In this document: one piece after another, positions 5,923-13,402 of the stretch
How positions within the stretch are numbered: the stretch's first letter is position 1
Layout of the letters: each line of letters opens with the position of its first letter
NCBI GenBank assembly: GCA_030600135.1
Contig: JAUVMS010000008.1
Coordinates: forward strand, 1 to 16,765
DNA length: 16,765 bases
Source: Hyphomicrobiales bacterium
Lineage (GTDB): Bacteria > Pseudomonadota > Alphaproteobacteria > Rhizobiales > JAUVMS01
Direction of reading: 5' to 3'
Translations under genes and position numbers: made by a program
The notes under the pieces: model-generated
Seen by the model: the letters and a program-made list of their open reading frames with translations, nothing else
Told to the model about the DNA's origin: nothing
The model's database searches: none

Positions 5923-6654
5923 TCAACCAGTGGACAGCACCAATGTCAGACCAGACAGCAAGATGAGGCTCAGAACCACCGCGCGATAGCGCCGGTCGTC
6001 CGCCCGTTCGTAAATACGATGGCCGATCGCCGCCCCAACGAGCGTGCATGGAACCGAAACAAGCGCCATTGTTAGCACCGTCCGATCGACCAGACCCATG
6101 GCGATATGGGCCAGGAGCACGAGCAACATGATGGCCATGTTGAAACCCTGAAAAGTACCTCTTTGCTGCGTCTTGCCCCAGTCGCGAAATTGTACCCAAA
6201 GCGTCAACGCAGGCCCCGAGAGCCCGGCCAACCCACCAAAGATGCCGCTAATGAAGCCGACGCCGCCGTCGGCGTACCTGCCGCCCCAAGTCACGCGAGG
6301 CAGCGATCGGGCGGCGAGCAGCAGCGTGGCAAATCCGATTAGGAACACCCCGACCGCTTGCCGAAACGCGCTCGGTTCGACCATGGCCACGAGCAGCGTC
6401 CCCACCGGCACGCCGATGACACCGCCGGCGACAATTGGCCAAACCAATTGTAAGTCTATGGAAGGCCATACCTTCTTAACGGTGTTGAGATGCGCGCTGA
6501 CAGAACAAAGCGCGACCAGCGACGCCGCGGACGACGGCTCGATGACATGTAGCCAGAGGCCAAGGGCGGCGAGACCAAATCCAAAGCCCGCCAAGCCCGA
6601 TACGATACCGCCAATCAAAGCGCCCAGCCCGACCAGCAATCCGACTTCGATCAT
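5923..6654 (-). CDS. TauE/SafE (TSUP) family membrane transporter
   Basis: A 243-residue inner-membrane protein with about seven to eight hydrophobic segments in two similar halves. The family signatures are GGIVSGLAGFGFGLAALGLW in the first half and FISGIFGGLAGLSGPALTLW in the second; both glycine-rich loops are well kept. TSUP proteins typically export sulfite, sulfoacetate or other small organosulfur anions, or act in sulfur and taurine metabolism; the substrate cannot be read here. The ATG at 6654 is preceded by AAGGA nine bases upstream. No sulfur-metabolism genes are adjacent. It is transcribed away from hsp20, sharing the 6655-6854 intergenic region. Confidence 0.92.
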   Translation of the reverse strand: MIEVGLLVGLGALIGGIVSGLAGFGFGLAALGLWLHVIEPSSAASLVALCSVSAHLNTVKKVWPSIDLQLVWPIVAGGVIGVPVGTLLVAMVEPSAFRQAVGVFLIGFATLLLAARSLPRVTWGGRYADGGVGFISGIFGGLAGLSGPALTLWVQFRDWGKTQQRGTFQGFNMAIMLLVLLAHIAMGLVDRTVLTMALVSVPCTLVGAAIGHRIYERADDRRYRAVVLSLILLSGLTLVLSTG

Positions 6655-6706
6655 TGGGGGCGGTCCTTTGCCCGCAGCGGTCGTTTCATCCTATGGTGCC
6701 TACGTG

Positions 6707-6735
6707 CTTGATTTGGAGGGCGGTATTGCCCATAT
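6707..6735 (+). promoter_or_regulatory. sigma-32 (RpoH)-like heat-shock promoter
   Basis: CTTGAT (6707-6712) and CCCATAT (6729-6735) are separated by 16 bp. The CTTGA and CCCAT-T boxes are the alphaproteobacterial heat-shock sigma pattern. The promoter faces the hsp20 gene and would give a leader of roughly 110 nt, long enough for a structured RNA thermometer. Confidence 0.55.
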
Positions 6736-6742
6736 GCTGAGT

Positions 6743-6857
6743 AAGTCTGTGGGCTGGCCGCCGCGCCGGGGCCAGCCGCTGTGCCGCGATGCCGAGCAGG
6801 GTCGTGTGCACAAAGACCGGGCATTTGAGGTCGCTTAACGAGGGCTCGTCACGGATG
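6743..6857 (+). promoter_or_regulatory. structured hsp20 leader, ROSE-like RNA thermometer candidate
   Basis: The predicted leader contains an 8-bp GC stem, GGCTGGCC (6752-6759) with GGCCAGCC (6770-6777). Just before the start codon, CGCT (6832-6835) can fold onto AGGG (6841-6844), the ribosome-binding site, around a short loop. The pairing would be C-G, G-G mismatch, C-G, U-A, resembling the UYGCU-versus-Shine-Dalgarno pairing with a G-G pair known from rhizobial ROSE elements. This would hide the ribosome-binding site at low temperature and melt on heating. The motif is short, so the call rests mainly on context: hsp20 genes of this order are often ROSE-controlled. Confidence 0.4.
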
Positions 6858-7283
6858 TCACATCTTAATAGCCCCCTACTATTGGGGTTCGACGATATTG
6901 AGCGTTTGTTGGACCGTGTCACCAAGGGGTCCGGTGACGGTTATCCACCATATAACATCGAGCGTGCGACCCAAGAAGATGGGCGCGGCGATCTCCTACG
7001 CATAACGCTTGCGGTTGCGGGCTTCACGCGCGATCAGCTGACGATTACCGTTGAAGACAACCAGCTTATGATTCGCGGCAAACAAGACGAGGATGAAGGA
7101 AAGGATTTTTTGCACCGCGGCATCGCGGCCAGGCAGTTTCAGCGGGTCTTCGTTTTGGCCGACGGAATTGAGGTCAAGGGTGCTGATTTGAATAACGGAC
7201 TACTCTCGATTGATCTTGTGCGACCTGAACCAGCACACGTATTACGCAGGGTCGAGATCGGCATCAAAGGCGAGGCGGAGTGA
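6855..7283 (+). CDS. Hsp20 family small heat-shock protein
   Basis: A 142-residue ATP-independent holdase of the IbpA/alpha-crystallin type that binds unfolding proteins in the cytoplasm. After a short N-terminal arm (FDDIERLLDRVTKGSGDGYP, residues 12-31), the alpha-crystallin domain spans about 32-125. It shows PPYNIER, LAVAGF, ITVEDNQLMIRGKQ and the closing GLLSIDLVRPEP, the family's G-x-L-x-I-x-L signature. The C-terminal arm is present, but the usual I-x-I anchor is only approximated by VEIGIKG. The ATG at 6855 was chosen because the family begins there and GAGGG (6840-6844) precedes it; an upstream ATG at 6789 lies inside the leader. It is followed by a DUF1150 gene, its usual partner in Rhizobiales. 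Confidence 0.94.
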   Translation: MSHLNSPLLLGFDDIERLLDRVTKGSGDGYPPYNIERATQEDGRGDLLRITLAVAGFTRDQLTITVEDNQLMIRGKQDEDEGKDFLHRGIAARQFQRVFVLADGIEVKGADLNNGLLSIDLVRPEPAHVLRRVEIGIKGEAE

Positions 7284-7307
7284 ACGGTTACGATGCGGCG
7301 AGGTGAT

Positions 7308-7373
7308 ATGAGCAAAGGCATTGTAATTTCGGTGGCTATTTTGAGTTTGGCAAGCGTGAGCGCCGAGGATTGA
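7308..7373 (+). CDS. possible 21-residue hydrophobic peptide
   Basis: A short open frame between hsp20 and the DUF1150 gene, MSKGIVISVAILSLASVSAE then Asp and stop. It has GAGGTGAT just upstream and an in-frame ATG five codons earlier (7293). The product would be a single hydrophobic helix or a signal-peptide-like stub ending in a small-residue motif. It could be a real membrane microprotein, the remnant of a longer secreted protein, or chance. It sits in the 132-base gap of the heat-shock unit, which holds no other feature I can see. Confidence 0.28.
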   Translation: MSKGIVISVAILSLASVSAED

Positions 7374-7415
7374 AGAGCAAGCTCAATTATTTAGGGCTGG
7401 CTCAGGAGGTGTGAC

Positions 7416-7685
7416 ATGGAAAATGAGATGAAGGAATTCGAGAGCGGGACCGTTATGAGTCTGGTCGAGCTCGCACACCTCGGCGATGGCCAAGTTGCTT
7501 ACATTAAGGAAATGACTTCTGATGAAGCCGAAGAGATGTTTCCTTCAATTGAGGGCATTCCTGTCGGCATCAACCTGTTCGCACTACACGGGGCCGATGG
7601 CACACCCCTCGCGCTAACCGACAGCCGCTCCGCCGCGCTCGCCCACGCAATCGAAGATGACCTGGAGGTCGCGAGCCTGCACTAA
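7416..7685 (+). CDS. DUF1150 family protein
   Basis: An 89-residue acidic cytoplasmic protein with the DUF1150 pattern: SLVELAHLGDGQVAYIKEM, then EEMFPSIEGIPVGINLFALHGADGTPLALTDSR followed by an SAALAHA helix. The family is confined mainly to alphaproteobacteria and commonly lies directly downstream of hsp20. Its molecular role is unknown, but the linkage suggests a place in the heat-shock response. A very strong ribosome-binding site, CAGGAGGTG, lies four bases before the ATG. Length is typical. The internal Met residues at 5 and 14 are alternative starts but lack this site. Confidence 0.9.
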   Translation: MENEMKEFESGTVMSLVELAHLGDGQVAYIKEMTSDEAEEMFPSIEGIPVGINLFALHGADGTPLALTDSRSAALAHAIEDDLEVASLH

Positions 7686-7744
7686 GCAAGAGGTATCACC
7701 AACTGCTTAGCCTTGCCCGGCACGAAGAGCATGAACGTTATGGG

Positions 7745-7782
7745 CCAGATCTCCAAAGGCGGATCTGGATCTTTACAATTTA
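7745..7782 (+). terminator. weak terminator after the DUF1150 gene
   Basis: CCAGATC (7745-7751) pairs with GATCTGG (7762-7768) around a 10-base loop and is followed by the T-rich stretch ATCTTTACAATTT. The stem is short and the T-tract is broken, so efficiency is doubtful. It is well placed between the rightward heat-shock unit and the leftward ptsN gene, ending at 7811. Confidence 0.4.
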
Positions 7783-7810
7783 TCGTGCAAAAACAATAGG
7801 CTGAACAGCC

Positions 7811-8275
7811 TCAGGCGGCGTTCGAAGCCAATGGCTCGGTCAATACCGAGTAGAGCGCTGAACGCCCCTTGGAAAATCTCAGTTTTTCGATAGCAGAAGG
7901 GTCGCGAAGTAGTCGCGAAATGCGCGCGAGTGCCTTCAAGTGATCAGCTCCCGCGCCTTCAGGAGCTAACAGAAGAAATATAATATCAACAGGCTCATCG
8001 TCGATTGAATCAAAGTCAATCGGAGCATCGATTCGGGCAAATAGCGCGAAGATTTGCTTCAGCTCGGAAATCTTCCCATGAGGTATTGCGATTCCGTGTC
8101 CAACACCTGTTGAGCCCAGTCGCTCGCGCTGGAGCAATGTGTCGAAGATGTCACGTTGTCCGAGACCAGTCAGTTTGGCTGCGAAACTTGAGAGTTCTTG
8201 CAGAGCCTGCTTCTTGCTATTGGCCTTGAGTGAAGGGATCACCCCTTCCGGCGTAATTAGATCACCAAGATCCAT
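7811..8275 (-). CDS. ptsN: PTS IIA-like nitrogen-regulatory protein (EIIA-Ntr)
   Basis: A 154-residue cytoplasmic phosphocarrier of the nitrogen-PTS, which receives phosphate from NPr and, by its phosphorylation state, regulates potassium transport, nitrogen and carbon metabolism. The phospho-acceptor is His66 in the motif GHGIAIPHGK; GSTGVG just before it and the IDFDSIDDEPVDIIFLLLAP strand-turn segment are typical of the EIIA fold. Length matches the family. The ATG at 8275 has AGGAAG upstream. It is separated from hpf by 66 bases, and the rpoN-hpf-ptsN order is the classical context for this protein. Confidence 0.96.
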   Translation of the reverse strand: MDLGDLITPEGVIPSLKANSKKQALQELSSFAAKLTGLGQRDIFDTLLQRERLGSTGVGHGIAIPHGKISELKQIFALFARIDAPIDFDSIDDEPVDIIFLLLAPEGAGADHLKALARISRLLRDPSAIEKLRFSKGRSALYSVLTEPLASNAA

Positions 8276-8341
8276 AATGTTCTGCTTCCTGCTAGCTCGC
8301 GTTCTCTTCGGTCACTAGTGCACCCCACCTGACGTTCAGCC

Positions 8342-8929
8342 TCAATTTTGTGACGTTGACGGATCGATCCAGCCGAAATTTCCGTCGGCCCTGCGATAGA
8401 CGACATTGATGTGTCCATTGCCGGCGTTTCGGAAGACCAGCACAGATACCTGCGCCAGATCCATTTCCATAACTGCATCGCTCACGCTGAGCTCTCGAAT
8501 TGTTGTTGCAGTTTCAGCGACAATAAGTGGCGTATGATCGCTTGAGTACTCGATCCCTTCGGTTTCTTCTGCCTTAAGCACATAGTCTGTCGCCGACAAG
8601 CCTGAAACATCACTACGATTTCCCGGCCCTTCGTGGTAGCGGTCAATTAAGCGACGCTTGTATCGACGCAGCCGCTTCTCCAACCGCTCGACCGCAGCGT
8701 CGACGCTTCCATAGGGGTCCGCGGCCTCGCCATGCGACTGCAGAGCAAGCCCCGACCTCAGATGTGTCGAGCAGTTAGTAACGAAGTGATTCCGTTCTTT
8801 TTCGATTCGGATGTGCCCCGATATTTCCGTCTCGACGTATTTTTCAATGGCGACGCGAACTTTATCAACCACATAATTGCGGAGCGATTCGCCGATGTCG
8901 ATATTCTTGCCGGTAACCTGAATTGTCAT
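8342..8929 (-). CDS. hpf: ribosome hibernation promoting factor, long form
   Basis: A 195-residue protein that in stationary phase binds the 30S decoding site and pairs ribosomes into inactive dimers. The N-terminal S30AE domain (about 1-105) shows VTGKNIDIGESLRNYV, the ERNHFVTNCSTHLRSGL strand pair, and the helix DAAVERLEKRLRRYKRRLID. A linker leads to the C-terminal dimerisation domain at about 133-192 (LIVAETATTIRELSVSDAV, then NVVYRRADGNFGWIDP). This two-domain length defines the long form. The ATG at 8929 is the family start (MTIQVTGKNI); a longer in-frame reading upstream to 8998 has no support. It has its own promoter at 9068-9096. Confidence 0.95.
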   Translation of the reverse strand: MTIQVTGKNIDIGESLRNYVVDKVRVAIEKYVETEISGHIRIEKERNHFVTNCSTHLRSGLALQSHGEAADPYGSVDAAVERLEKRLRRYKRRLIDRYHEGPGNRSDVSGLSATDYVLKAEETEGIEYSSDHTPLIVAETATTIRELSVSDAVMEMDLAQVSVLVFRNAGNGHINVVYRRADGNFGWIDPSTSQN

Positions 8930-9067
8930 AGATACGCCCAAGCGCTCAACAGATGAAGCTCCACCACAGTAGCAGGCCGTGGCAAATGAACTCAGCAAAA
9001 CGTTGGGTGTGGGCCTGATCTTACGACGCCACTTCTAGGCCGACGCCTCGTCGAACGATGGGCGCGG

Positions 9068-9096
9068 AACCTAGACCACGAGCCTATGCCTGTCAA
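9068..9096 (-). promoter_or_regulatory. promoter of hpf
   Basis: On the minus strand a perfect TTGACA (9091-9096) is followed after exactly 17 bp by TAGGTT (9068-9073), a good alphaproteobacterial housekeeping promoter. It would give a leader of about 130 nt before the hpf start codon at 8929. The rest of the 8930-9217 gap shows only the stem-loop at 9167-9192. Confidence 0.6.
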
Positions 9097-9166
9097 ATCC
9101 AACAGCTACTCGCAAGTCAAAACATCGATCAAGCTTGAAAACAGTCGTACAATTGTCGATTCATTG

Positions 9167-9192
9167 ACGCAAACTTCTTCGGAGGCTTGCGT
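9167..9192. repeat. stem-loop downstream of rpoN
   Basis: ACGCAA (9167-9172) pairs with TTGCGT (9187-9192), and inside it CTTC can pair with GGAG. It lies 26 bases past the rpoN stop. The T-run (TTTT) follows the stem on the plus strand, not in the direction of rpoN, so it is at best a weak rpoN terminator or an mRNA-end stabiliser. Confidence 0.35.
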
Positions 9193-9217
9193 TTTGCACC
9201 CTAGGGTGGGGCGTTAA

Positions 9218-10762
9218 CTACACAGGCGCGCCTTGCGTGCAATTGGCCATGCGTTTTGCCCGCCGACGTTGAACCGACGACGGGATGTGCAGGGCCTCGC
9301 GATACTTGGCCACGGTTCTGCGGGCAATATCGATGCCGTCGCCTTTGAGCTCGGACACGATCTTGTCGTCCGAAAGGATGCTGTCGGCGGCCTCTCGATC
9401 GATCAATTGCTTGATGCGATGGCGAACGGACTCAGAGGAATGCGATTCACCATTTTCCGATGACGCAATAGCCGAGGTGAAGAAATATTTGAGTTCAAAG
9501 ATCCCACGTGGCGTCGCCACATATTTGTTTGAGGTGACCCGGCTGACGGTGGACTCGTGCATGGAAATGGCATCGGCCACGGTCTTGAGATTGAGCGGGC
9601 GAAGGTGCTCGATTCCAAAGCTCAGGAAAGCGTCCTGCTGGCGAACGATCTCCCTGGCCACCTTCAAAATTGTGCGGGCTCGCTGATCGAGGCTTTTGAC
9701 CAGCCAATTGGCGGTTTGCAGGCAGCCATGCAAATATTCTTTGTCGTGAGTCGACTTCGTGCTCTTTGAGACCAGCGCAAAATAGCTTTGGTTGACCAGT
9801 ACCTTCGGCAGTGTTTCGCTATTGAGTTCGACGATCCATGATCCATCGTTGCGCCCGCGAACGACGACGTCGGGGACCACAGGCTGAATAGCGATGCTGC
9901 CGAACTGTAGTCCCGGCTTAGGGTTGAGTGATTTAATTTCTGCAATGATATCAAGAAGATCGTCTTGCGTCACGCCGGTTGCGCGCTTCAACGCCGGAAA
10001 ATTGTGTGCAGCAAGCAGTTCGAGATTGTCAATCACGCCGGCAATCACCGGATCATAGCGATCGCGCTCTTTGAGTTGCAAGGCGAGGCACTCTTTCAGA
10101 TCGCGCGCGAAGACCCCTGTCGGCTCGAATTTCTGCAGCAAGGCGAGTGTGTCCAGGACGAACTCGTTTGATGTTCCAATCTGCGCCGCGAGGTCGGCCA
10201 AGTCACCGCGGAGATAGCCACAATCATCCACCATGTCGGTCAAATGCAGCGCTATCAGTTTGCACAGTGGATCGTGGATCGACATGTGAAGCTGATCGGT
10301 GAGGTGATCGTGGAGCGAGGGATCACTCGACACGAACCCTTCCAGATCGTAGCCCTCTCCATTGAACGATGAGCCGTTTCGTTGAACGGATGACCAGCCG
10401 AGTCCGCCGGCGGCACCGAGATCGCTCAAGCTTGCATGGGGGTCGATGTTTTCATAGTCCGTATCGAGCAACGCTGCCGGATCCTCGCTGCTCGATCCAC
10501 TTGCCAACCATTCGTCCGTCTGCGACGGTTCGGAGTTGGCGCCCTCCTTCCCATCGCCTTGCGCGCTGCCAGGCTCTGTTACAGGCTCGACGTCTGCCGC
10601 TTGCTCGTTGCGCTCCAGAATTGGGTTTCGCTCGAGTTCAGCCTCGACAAAGGCTCCCAAATCGAGATTGGAGAGCTGCAAAAGCTTGATCGCCTGCTGC
10701 AACTGGGGCGTCATCACCAAAGTTTGGCTCTGCCTCAGCTCTAATCTCGTGGAAAGCACCAT
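9218..10762 (-). CDS. rpoN: RNA polymerase sigma-54 factor
   Basis: A 514-residue sigma factor that directs RNA polymerase to -24/-12 promoters and needs an AAA+ activator. It controls nitrogen, carbon, motility and stress genes. Region I (1-50) is the glutamine/leucine-rich activator-interaction segment, SQTLVMTPQLQQAIKLLQLS. An acidic region II at about 55-130 follows. The core-binding domain spans about 150-310 and the DNA-binding domain about 320-514. The helix-turn-helix is near MHESTVSRVTSNKY, and the RpoN box ARRTVAKYRE is at residues 480-489. Length and all landmarks are normal. It lies 61 bases after lptB, as in most proteobacteria. Confidence 0.97.
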   Translation of the reverse strand: MVLSTRLELRQSQTLVMTPQLQQAIKLLQLSNLDLGAFVEAELERNPILERNEQAADVEPVTEPGSAQGDGKEGANSEPSQTDEWLASGSSSEDPAALLDTDYENIDPHASLSDLGAAGGLGWSSVQRNGSSFNGEGYDLEGFVSSDPSLHDHLTDQLHMSIHDPLCKLIALHLTDMVDDCGYLRGDLADLAAQIGTSNEFVLDTLALLQKFEPTGVFARDLKECLALQLKERDRYDPVIAGVIDNLELLAAHNFPALKRATGVTQDDLLDIIAEIKSLNPKPGLQFGSIAIQPVVPDVVVRGRNDGSWIVELNSETLPKVLVNQSYFALVSKSTKSTHDKEYLHGCLQTANWLVKSLDQRARTILKVAREIVRQQDAFLSFGIEHLRPLNLKTVADAISMHESTVSRVTSNKYVATPRGIFELKYFFTSAIASSENGESHSSESVRHRIKQLIDREAADSILSDDKIVSELKGDGIDIARRTVAKYREALHIPSSVQRRRAKRMANCTQGAPV

Positions 10763-10823
10763 AACGCCGTACCTTGATTGCTCCTCCGATCATCACGTTT
10801 ACACGATTTGCCTTACGCGACGC

Positions 10824-11762
10824 TTAACCGAACATATCGCCAAGATAGACCCGACGCACATCTTCATTGTTAATGATTTCCTGAGGCTTGCCCTGTGTCA
10901 GCACCTCACCGTCGTAGATGATGTAGGCGCGATCGATAAGCTCGAGCGTCTCACGCACGTTGTGGTCGGTGATGAGCACGCCGATGCCGCGCTGCGTCAG
11001 GTGTGTCACCAGCGAGCGAATATCGCCAATGGCGATCGGGTCGATGCCGGCGAAAGGTTCATCGAGCAAGACGTACGACGGGTCGGATGCCAGCGCACGT
11101 GCAATTTCGCAGCGCCGCCGCTCACCGCCCGAGAGCGCGATCGAGGGTGACTTTCTGAGGCGCGCAATGTTGAATTCCTCCAGCAAACTATCAAGCCGCT
11201 CCTTTCGCCGGCGTTTGTTGGGCTCGACCAACTCGAGCACTGCCATGATGTTCTGCTCGACCGTAAGTCCACGAAAGATCGACGCTTCCTGGGGCAGGTA
11301 GCCAATACCCAGTCTGGCCCTGCGATACATGGGCAGGCCGGTGACATCGTTCCCATCGATGAGGATTTCACCCTTGTCGGCGGGAATGAGGCCGGTAATC
11401 ATGTAAAAAACGGTCGTTTTACCGGCGCCGTTCGGTCCCAACAGCCCGACCGCTTCGCCGCGCCCAAGTGCGACGCTCACGCCCTTCACCACCGGGCGCT
11501 TCTTGAAGCTCTTATAGACAGAGCAAACCGTCAGCCAGCCCTCGCCAATCGGGTTCCTCGCGACCTGACCGCCGGCGTCATCGAACTCGGGGTAACTGCG
11601 GGGATCATCGACGAACTCTTGTCCATTGACGTAGTCGCCGTCTCCCGGGCGTTCCTGGCGCGGGCGATCACCGCCGATTTGCGGTCGTAGCGAGAATTGG
11701 TTGCTCAAGGGCAGCTCACTCCCATTGGATCGAATTCCACTGAGACGGGCGAATTCCGACAA
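10824..11762 (-). CDS. lptB: LPS export ABC transporter ATP-binding protein
   Basis: A 312-residue ATPase that, with LptF and LptG, extracts lipopolysaccharide from the inner membrane and pushes it along LptC and LptA. Walker A GPNGAGKT is at 109-116, the Q-loop LPQEAS near 156, the signature LSGGE at 210-214, Walker B VLLDE at 231-235 and the switch His267 in ITDHN. The nucleotide-binding domain begins only near residue 77. The first about 75 residues are an extra, low-complexity, charged N-terminal region also reported in related Rhizobiales proteins but absent from the about 240-residue enterobacterial form. The start is a TTG at 11762 with a weak ribosome-binding site; a TTG at codon 19, preceded by GGGAGTGAG, is an alternative. 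No in-frame ATG occurs before the conserved domain. Confidence 0.95.
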   Translation of the reverse strand: MSEFARLSGIRSNGSELPLSNQFSLRPQIGGDRPRQERPGDGDYVNGQEFVDDPRSYPEFDDAGGQVARNPIGEGWLTVCSVYKSFKKRPVVKGVSVALGRGEAVGLLGPNGAGKTTVFYMITGLIPADKGEILIDGNDVTGLPMYRRARLGIGYLPQEASIFRGLTVEQNIMAVLELVEPNKRRRKERLDSLLEEFNIARLRKSPSIALSGGERRRCEIARALASDPSYVLLDEPFAGIDPIAIGDIRSLVTHLTQRGIGVLITDHNVRETLELIDRAYIIYDGEVLTQGKPQEIINNEDVRRVYLGDMFG

Positions 11763-11789
11763 TGCCTACGATCAGGCGCGCCAACTGTC

Positions 11790-11957
11790 TAGAGCGTGAT
11801 CAAACCAAATAGACGCAATTCTGCTTGTCGAGTGGCGTGCGCCAGCGGTCGTGAAACGGTCGCGGGGCGATGTGGGGCATCGTTCATGGCCGGTTCGCCG
11901 CCGCCCGCCCGCCAATCGCTCCGTCAGAATGCGTCTATTTGGTCTGATCACGCTCTA
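11790..11957. mobile_element. MITE-like element with TA target-site duplication
   Basis: A 164-bp non-coding element lies between lptA and lptB. Its terminal inverted repeats are 11792-11823 and 11925-11955, each beginning GAGCGTGATCA and continuing ACCAAATAGACGCA. They differ by one substitution and one single-base gap. TA dinucleotides flank both ends (11790-11791 and 11956-11957), the target duplication of IS630/Tc1-mariner-type elements. The 101-bp interior has no coding potential. Removing the element with one TA restores a 26-base lptA-lptB gap and still leaves a TAG stop for lptA. In the operon mRNA the ends would form a long hairpin with a 101-base loop. Confidence 0.8.
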
Positions 11958-12629
11958 ATCTCTGGAAGTGGGACCACGCAAAATCGGGCTTGCACTGCTC
12001 CTTGAAACGCTCTGCTTCACGATACTCTTTTTCTCGCTTTTCTTTTTCACGGGCTTTGGCGTCTTGGTGATCATCATCCGAATTCGACTTTTTTTCTTTG
12101 AATCGGAATCACCTTGGTCGACGGACTCGAAAAAGCTTCGCCCCGTGTTGAGGTCGACGATCAGCTTTTCGCCTCGGATAACGTTGGTTCCCTGGTTCAC
12201 CACCACGTCGCCGCCGAGCGTGATCAATTGTGCTTTGACGTCGAAGTCGGCCCACTCACTGGTCGCCGATTGGTCCTTACCGGAGGTGACGAGAACCTTG
12301 CCCGACGCCTTGAGCTTGGTCACCTCGGTGCTGGTCTCACCTTTGCCCTGCCCGCCTTTGTAGATGACCACGAGCACTTTGGAGCGCAACGTGAATTCGC
12401 CCTGCACCGCCTTGACGCTGCCGGTGAAGGTCGCTGTCTTGGCGTTGTCGTCGACCTCGAGGCGATCGGATTCGATATCGATTGGCGCATCCGGATCGGA
12501 CGAAAAGCCGGCGAGCGTTTGCGACAATTGCTGTGCATGGCTGAACTCAACCAATCCGCCAATGCAGATCGTCGCCAGGAGCAGCAGCCAAAAACCTTTG
12601 ATGCTCATGAGCACTAAGTCTCGCCCCAT
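11955..12629 (-). CDS. lptA: LPS transport periplasmic protein LptA/OstA
   Basis: A 224-residue periplasmic bridge protein that carries lipopolysaccharide between the inner and outer membranes. Residues 1-32 are a signal peptide (hydrophobic core GFWLLLLATICIGGL, cleavage after SHA). The OstA beta-jellyroll is residues about 45-170, with PIDIESDRLEVDDNAKTATF, then GSVKAVQGEFTLRS, and TLGGDVVVNQGTNVIRGEKL near the end. The last about 50 residues are a Lys/Ser-rich tail (KPVKKKSEKKSIVKQSVSRS) beyond the fold. ATG at 12629 and an ATG seven codons later (12608) are both usable starts; neither has a clear ribosome-binding site. The TAG stop overlaps the end of the mobile element, sharing its TA duplication. 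Confidence 0.92.
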   Translation of the reverse strand: MGRDLVLMSIKGFWLLLLATICIGGLVEFSHAQQLSQTLAGFSSDPDAPIDIESDRLEVDDNAKTATFTGSVKAVQGEFTLRSKVLVVIYKGGQGKGETSTEVTKLKASGKVLVTSGKDQSATSEWADFDVKAQLITLGGDVVVNQGTNVIRGEKLIVDLNTGRSFFESVDQGDSDSKKKSRIRMMITKTPKPVKKKSEKKSIVKQSVSRSSASPILRGPTSRD

Positions 12630-12691
12630 TTCTCAAGTTGTTGCCTCGGGCGGGCCCGCAGCTGAACGCCGCCGCCGGCGCGTTGCCAGGC

Positions 12692-13402
12692 TCACGTTCT
12701 ATTCCCCGCCGCCTTGGCGCTTTCACGCCTTTCTGGCCGTTTCTTTAAGTGCACGCGAACTTGGCCATTGAATTTAACGATACGGTTCTTGGCCGACAAC
12801 TCCATGGTATCTGCGGTCACGTGACCATTGAGCATTTCAATCAGAACGGGGTGTTTGGAAACCACGGTTTGCGGCCTAAAATTCACCGATGCTTGGGTCA
12901 TGCGTCCCTTGAGACCATCCTTTCGGAAAAACCGAATATCGCCTTTCAAAAGCAACTTCTCGGTCTTGGTATTGAATGTGCCGGTGTTCGACGTCAACTT
13001 TGACCAGTCACCGTCCGGCTGCGTCATTGTTGCGTCGATCTGGTCAAGGATTACGTTGTCCGGATGGGCGACAATCTGCGTCGCGGTTGCAGCCTCGACG
13101 ACGTATTGCGCGTTGTCCTTCGTGACCCCTTCCAGACGCGGTTTGGTCATTGTCAGCTTGTCGCTCGACAGTTCGATGTTCTCGACGCTCACCTTTTTGT
13201 CATCGAACGAAATGTGCCAGGTTCCATAGACCGCGTAGAGACTTGACGCGAACAGGGCCAGCACCGGAAGTGTCAGCTTGAACGAGCGAACCAGCCAAGT
13301 GTGCCGGCGCGCCTTCTTGAAGGCTTTGCTGCGATCGAGTTGTCCTGAACGGCCAAGACCAGCACTCTCGCGCCGAGCGGCCGTCGAAGTGGTGTCGATC
13401 AT
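12692..13402 (-). CDS. lptC: LPS export protein LptC
   Basis: A 236-residue bitopic protein that receives lipopolysaccharide from the LptB2FG transporter and passes it to LptA. A basic cytoplasmic head (residues 1-40) is followed by one membrane span at about 41-60 (FKLTLPVLALFASSLYAVYG) and a periplasmic jellyroll with KLTMTKPRLEGVT, GTFNTKTEKLLLKGDIRFF, HVTADTMEL and IVKFNGQVRVHL. The C-terminus is Lys/Arg-rich. The ATG at 13402 was preferred, since the upstream reading to 13531 adds 43 residues with no family resemblance; GGAAGG lies 12 bases before it. If 13402 is right, the gap to rnd is 162 bases and may hold a promoter, but none was convincing. Confidence 0.88.
   Translation of the reverse strand: MIDTTSTAARRESAGLGRSGQLDRSKAFKKARRHTWLVRSFKLTLPVLALFASSLYAVYGTWHISFDDKKVSVENIELSSDKLTMTKPRLEGVTKDNAQYVVEAATATQIVAHPDNVILDQIDATMTQPDGDWSKLTSNTGTFNTKTEKLLLKGDIRFFRKDGLKGRMTQASVNFRPQTVVSKHPVLIEMLNGHVTADTMELSAKNRIVKFNGQVRVHLKKRPERRESAKAAGNRT

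Noticed and set aside
6173..6838. 221-codon plus-strand frame opposite the TSUP gene
   Set aside because: It is antisense to a well-conserved transporter, and the product is a Pro/Ser/Thr-rich shadow without family features.
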